From assembly GCA_047967505.1 (NCBI GenBank), contig CM106540.1: 64,000 bases of DNA; one strand, given 5' to 3'. A model generated the notes under the pieces. The model did not search any database and was not told where the DNA came from. It saw nothing but the letters and a program-made list of their open reading frames with translations. Source of the stretch: Dipteris shenzhenensis (lineage: Eukaryota; Polypodiophyta; Polypodiopsida; Gleicheniales). Every line of letters starts with the position of its first letter. Within the stretch, counting starts at the first letter, position 1. Positions 63,733 through 64,000 of the stretch are shown here, in pieces. The position numbers and the translations under genes were made by a program.

Positions 63733-63942
63733 CTACCAAAGGTACTGAATAAAGTCTAGAGCAAGTGAATTCTTGCATTCCCTACATGTGGTGCTTGTTT
63801 CAACCAAAAACCAAATTTTGTAATTTGCAAGCTTTCTTCTCCATTCCACAAATAGGGCATTGATAGCATACCTTATAGGTTGTGTCATATAGATTTCCTC
63901 ATCCAAGTATCCATCGAGGGAGAGCATTTGTAATGTCCATGT
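63733..63942 (-). pseudogene. copia RT N-terminal fragment
   Basis: The minus strand opens MDITNA, frameshifts, then reads LSLDGYLDEEIYMTQPIRY, the DVKTAFL-G-L-EEIYM-QP block of copia RT. The following residues (WRRKLANYKIWFLVE) are not RT-like. The fragment may continue beyond the window edge. Confidence 0.7.
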
Positions 63943-64000
63943 CTAATGCACATACTGGATCAAATTGCGAAGGGAAGGTACTAACGATTATGACTATTTT

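Overview
The window looks like nuclear DNA of a land plant with a large, transposon-packed genome. Evidence: one split host gene with a mitochondrial N-terminus and plant-type introns, Ty1/copia and Ty3/gypsy (chromovirus) elements primed by initiator Met-tRNA, plant-type LINEs, and many (CT)n, (GA)n and (CA)n tracts. A fern or gymnosperm fits the 28-kb intron and repeat load, but that is inference. No bacterial gene, CRISPR array, rRNA or tRNA gene was seen.

Host gene. The only convincing host gene lies on the minus strand from 48569 (ATG) to 15546 (stop). Seven exons splice in frame to a 444-residue DUF155/YagE protein of the RMND1 family (Arabidopsis RETARDED ROOT GROWTH type). Exons 1-3 lie at 47547-48569 and exons 4-7 at 15546-19228. 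The intron between exons 3 and 4 is about 28.3 kb and holds most of the transposons. A telo-box and GC-rich sequence lie upstream; a 0.9-kb tandem duplication lies downstream.

Left flank (1-15500). Repeat-rich sequence with no host gene: microsatellites, a 680-bp polypurine tract, a decayed copia element (7275-9650), decayed gypsy pieces (10756-11770, 12490-12698) and tandem repeats.

Giant intron (19229-47546). From left to right: a minus-strand LTR element without recognisable pol (19752-26975); a broken minus-strand gypsy pol (27000-29260); LINE-A (29351-39582) interrupted by a nearly complete chromovirus with 466-bp LTRs (30678-36954) whose leader carries a histone H4 fragment; LINE-B (about 39730-44475), whose 5' part is an intron-less fragment of a DUF2301-like plastid gene; then decayed repeats (44520-47450).

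Right flank (48900-64000). A gag-only copia element (TR-GAG type, 49450-51772) sits inside a (CT)n tract. After it come a duplicated zinc-knuckle fragment, a copia element with an internally inverted INT-RT block (55636-58573), and three more minus-strand copia pol remnants up to the window edge.

The most novel signals are the H4-carrying chromovirus leader, the LINE fused to a processed host-gene fragment, and the split DUF155 gene itself.
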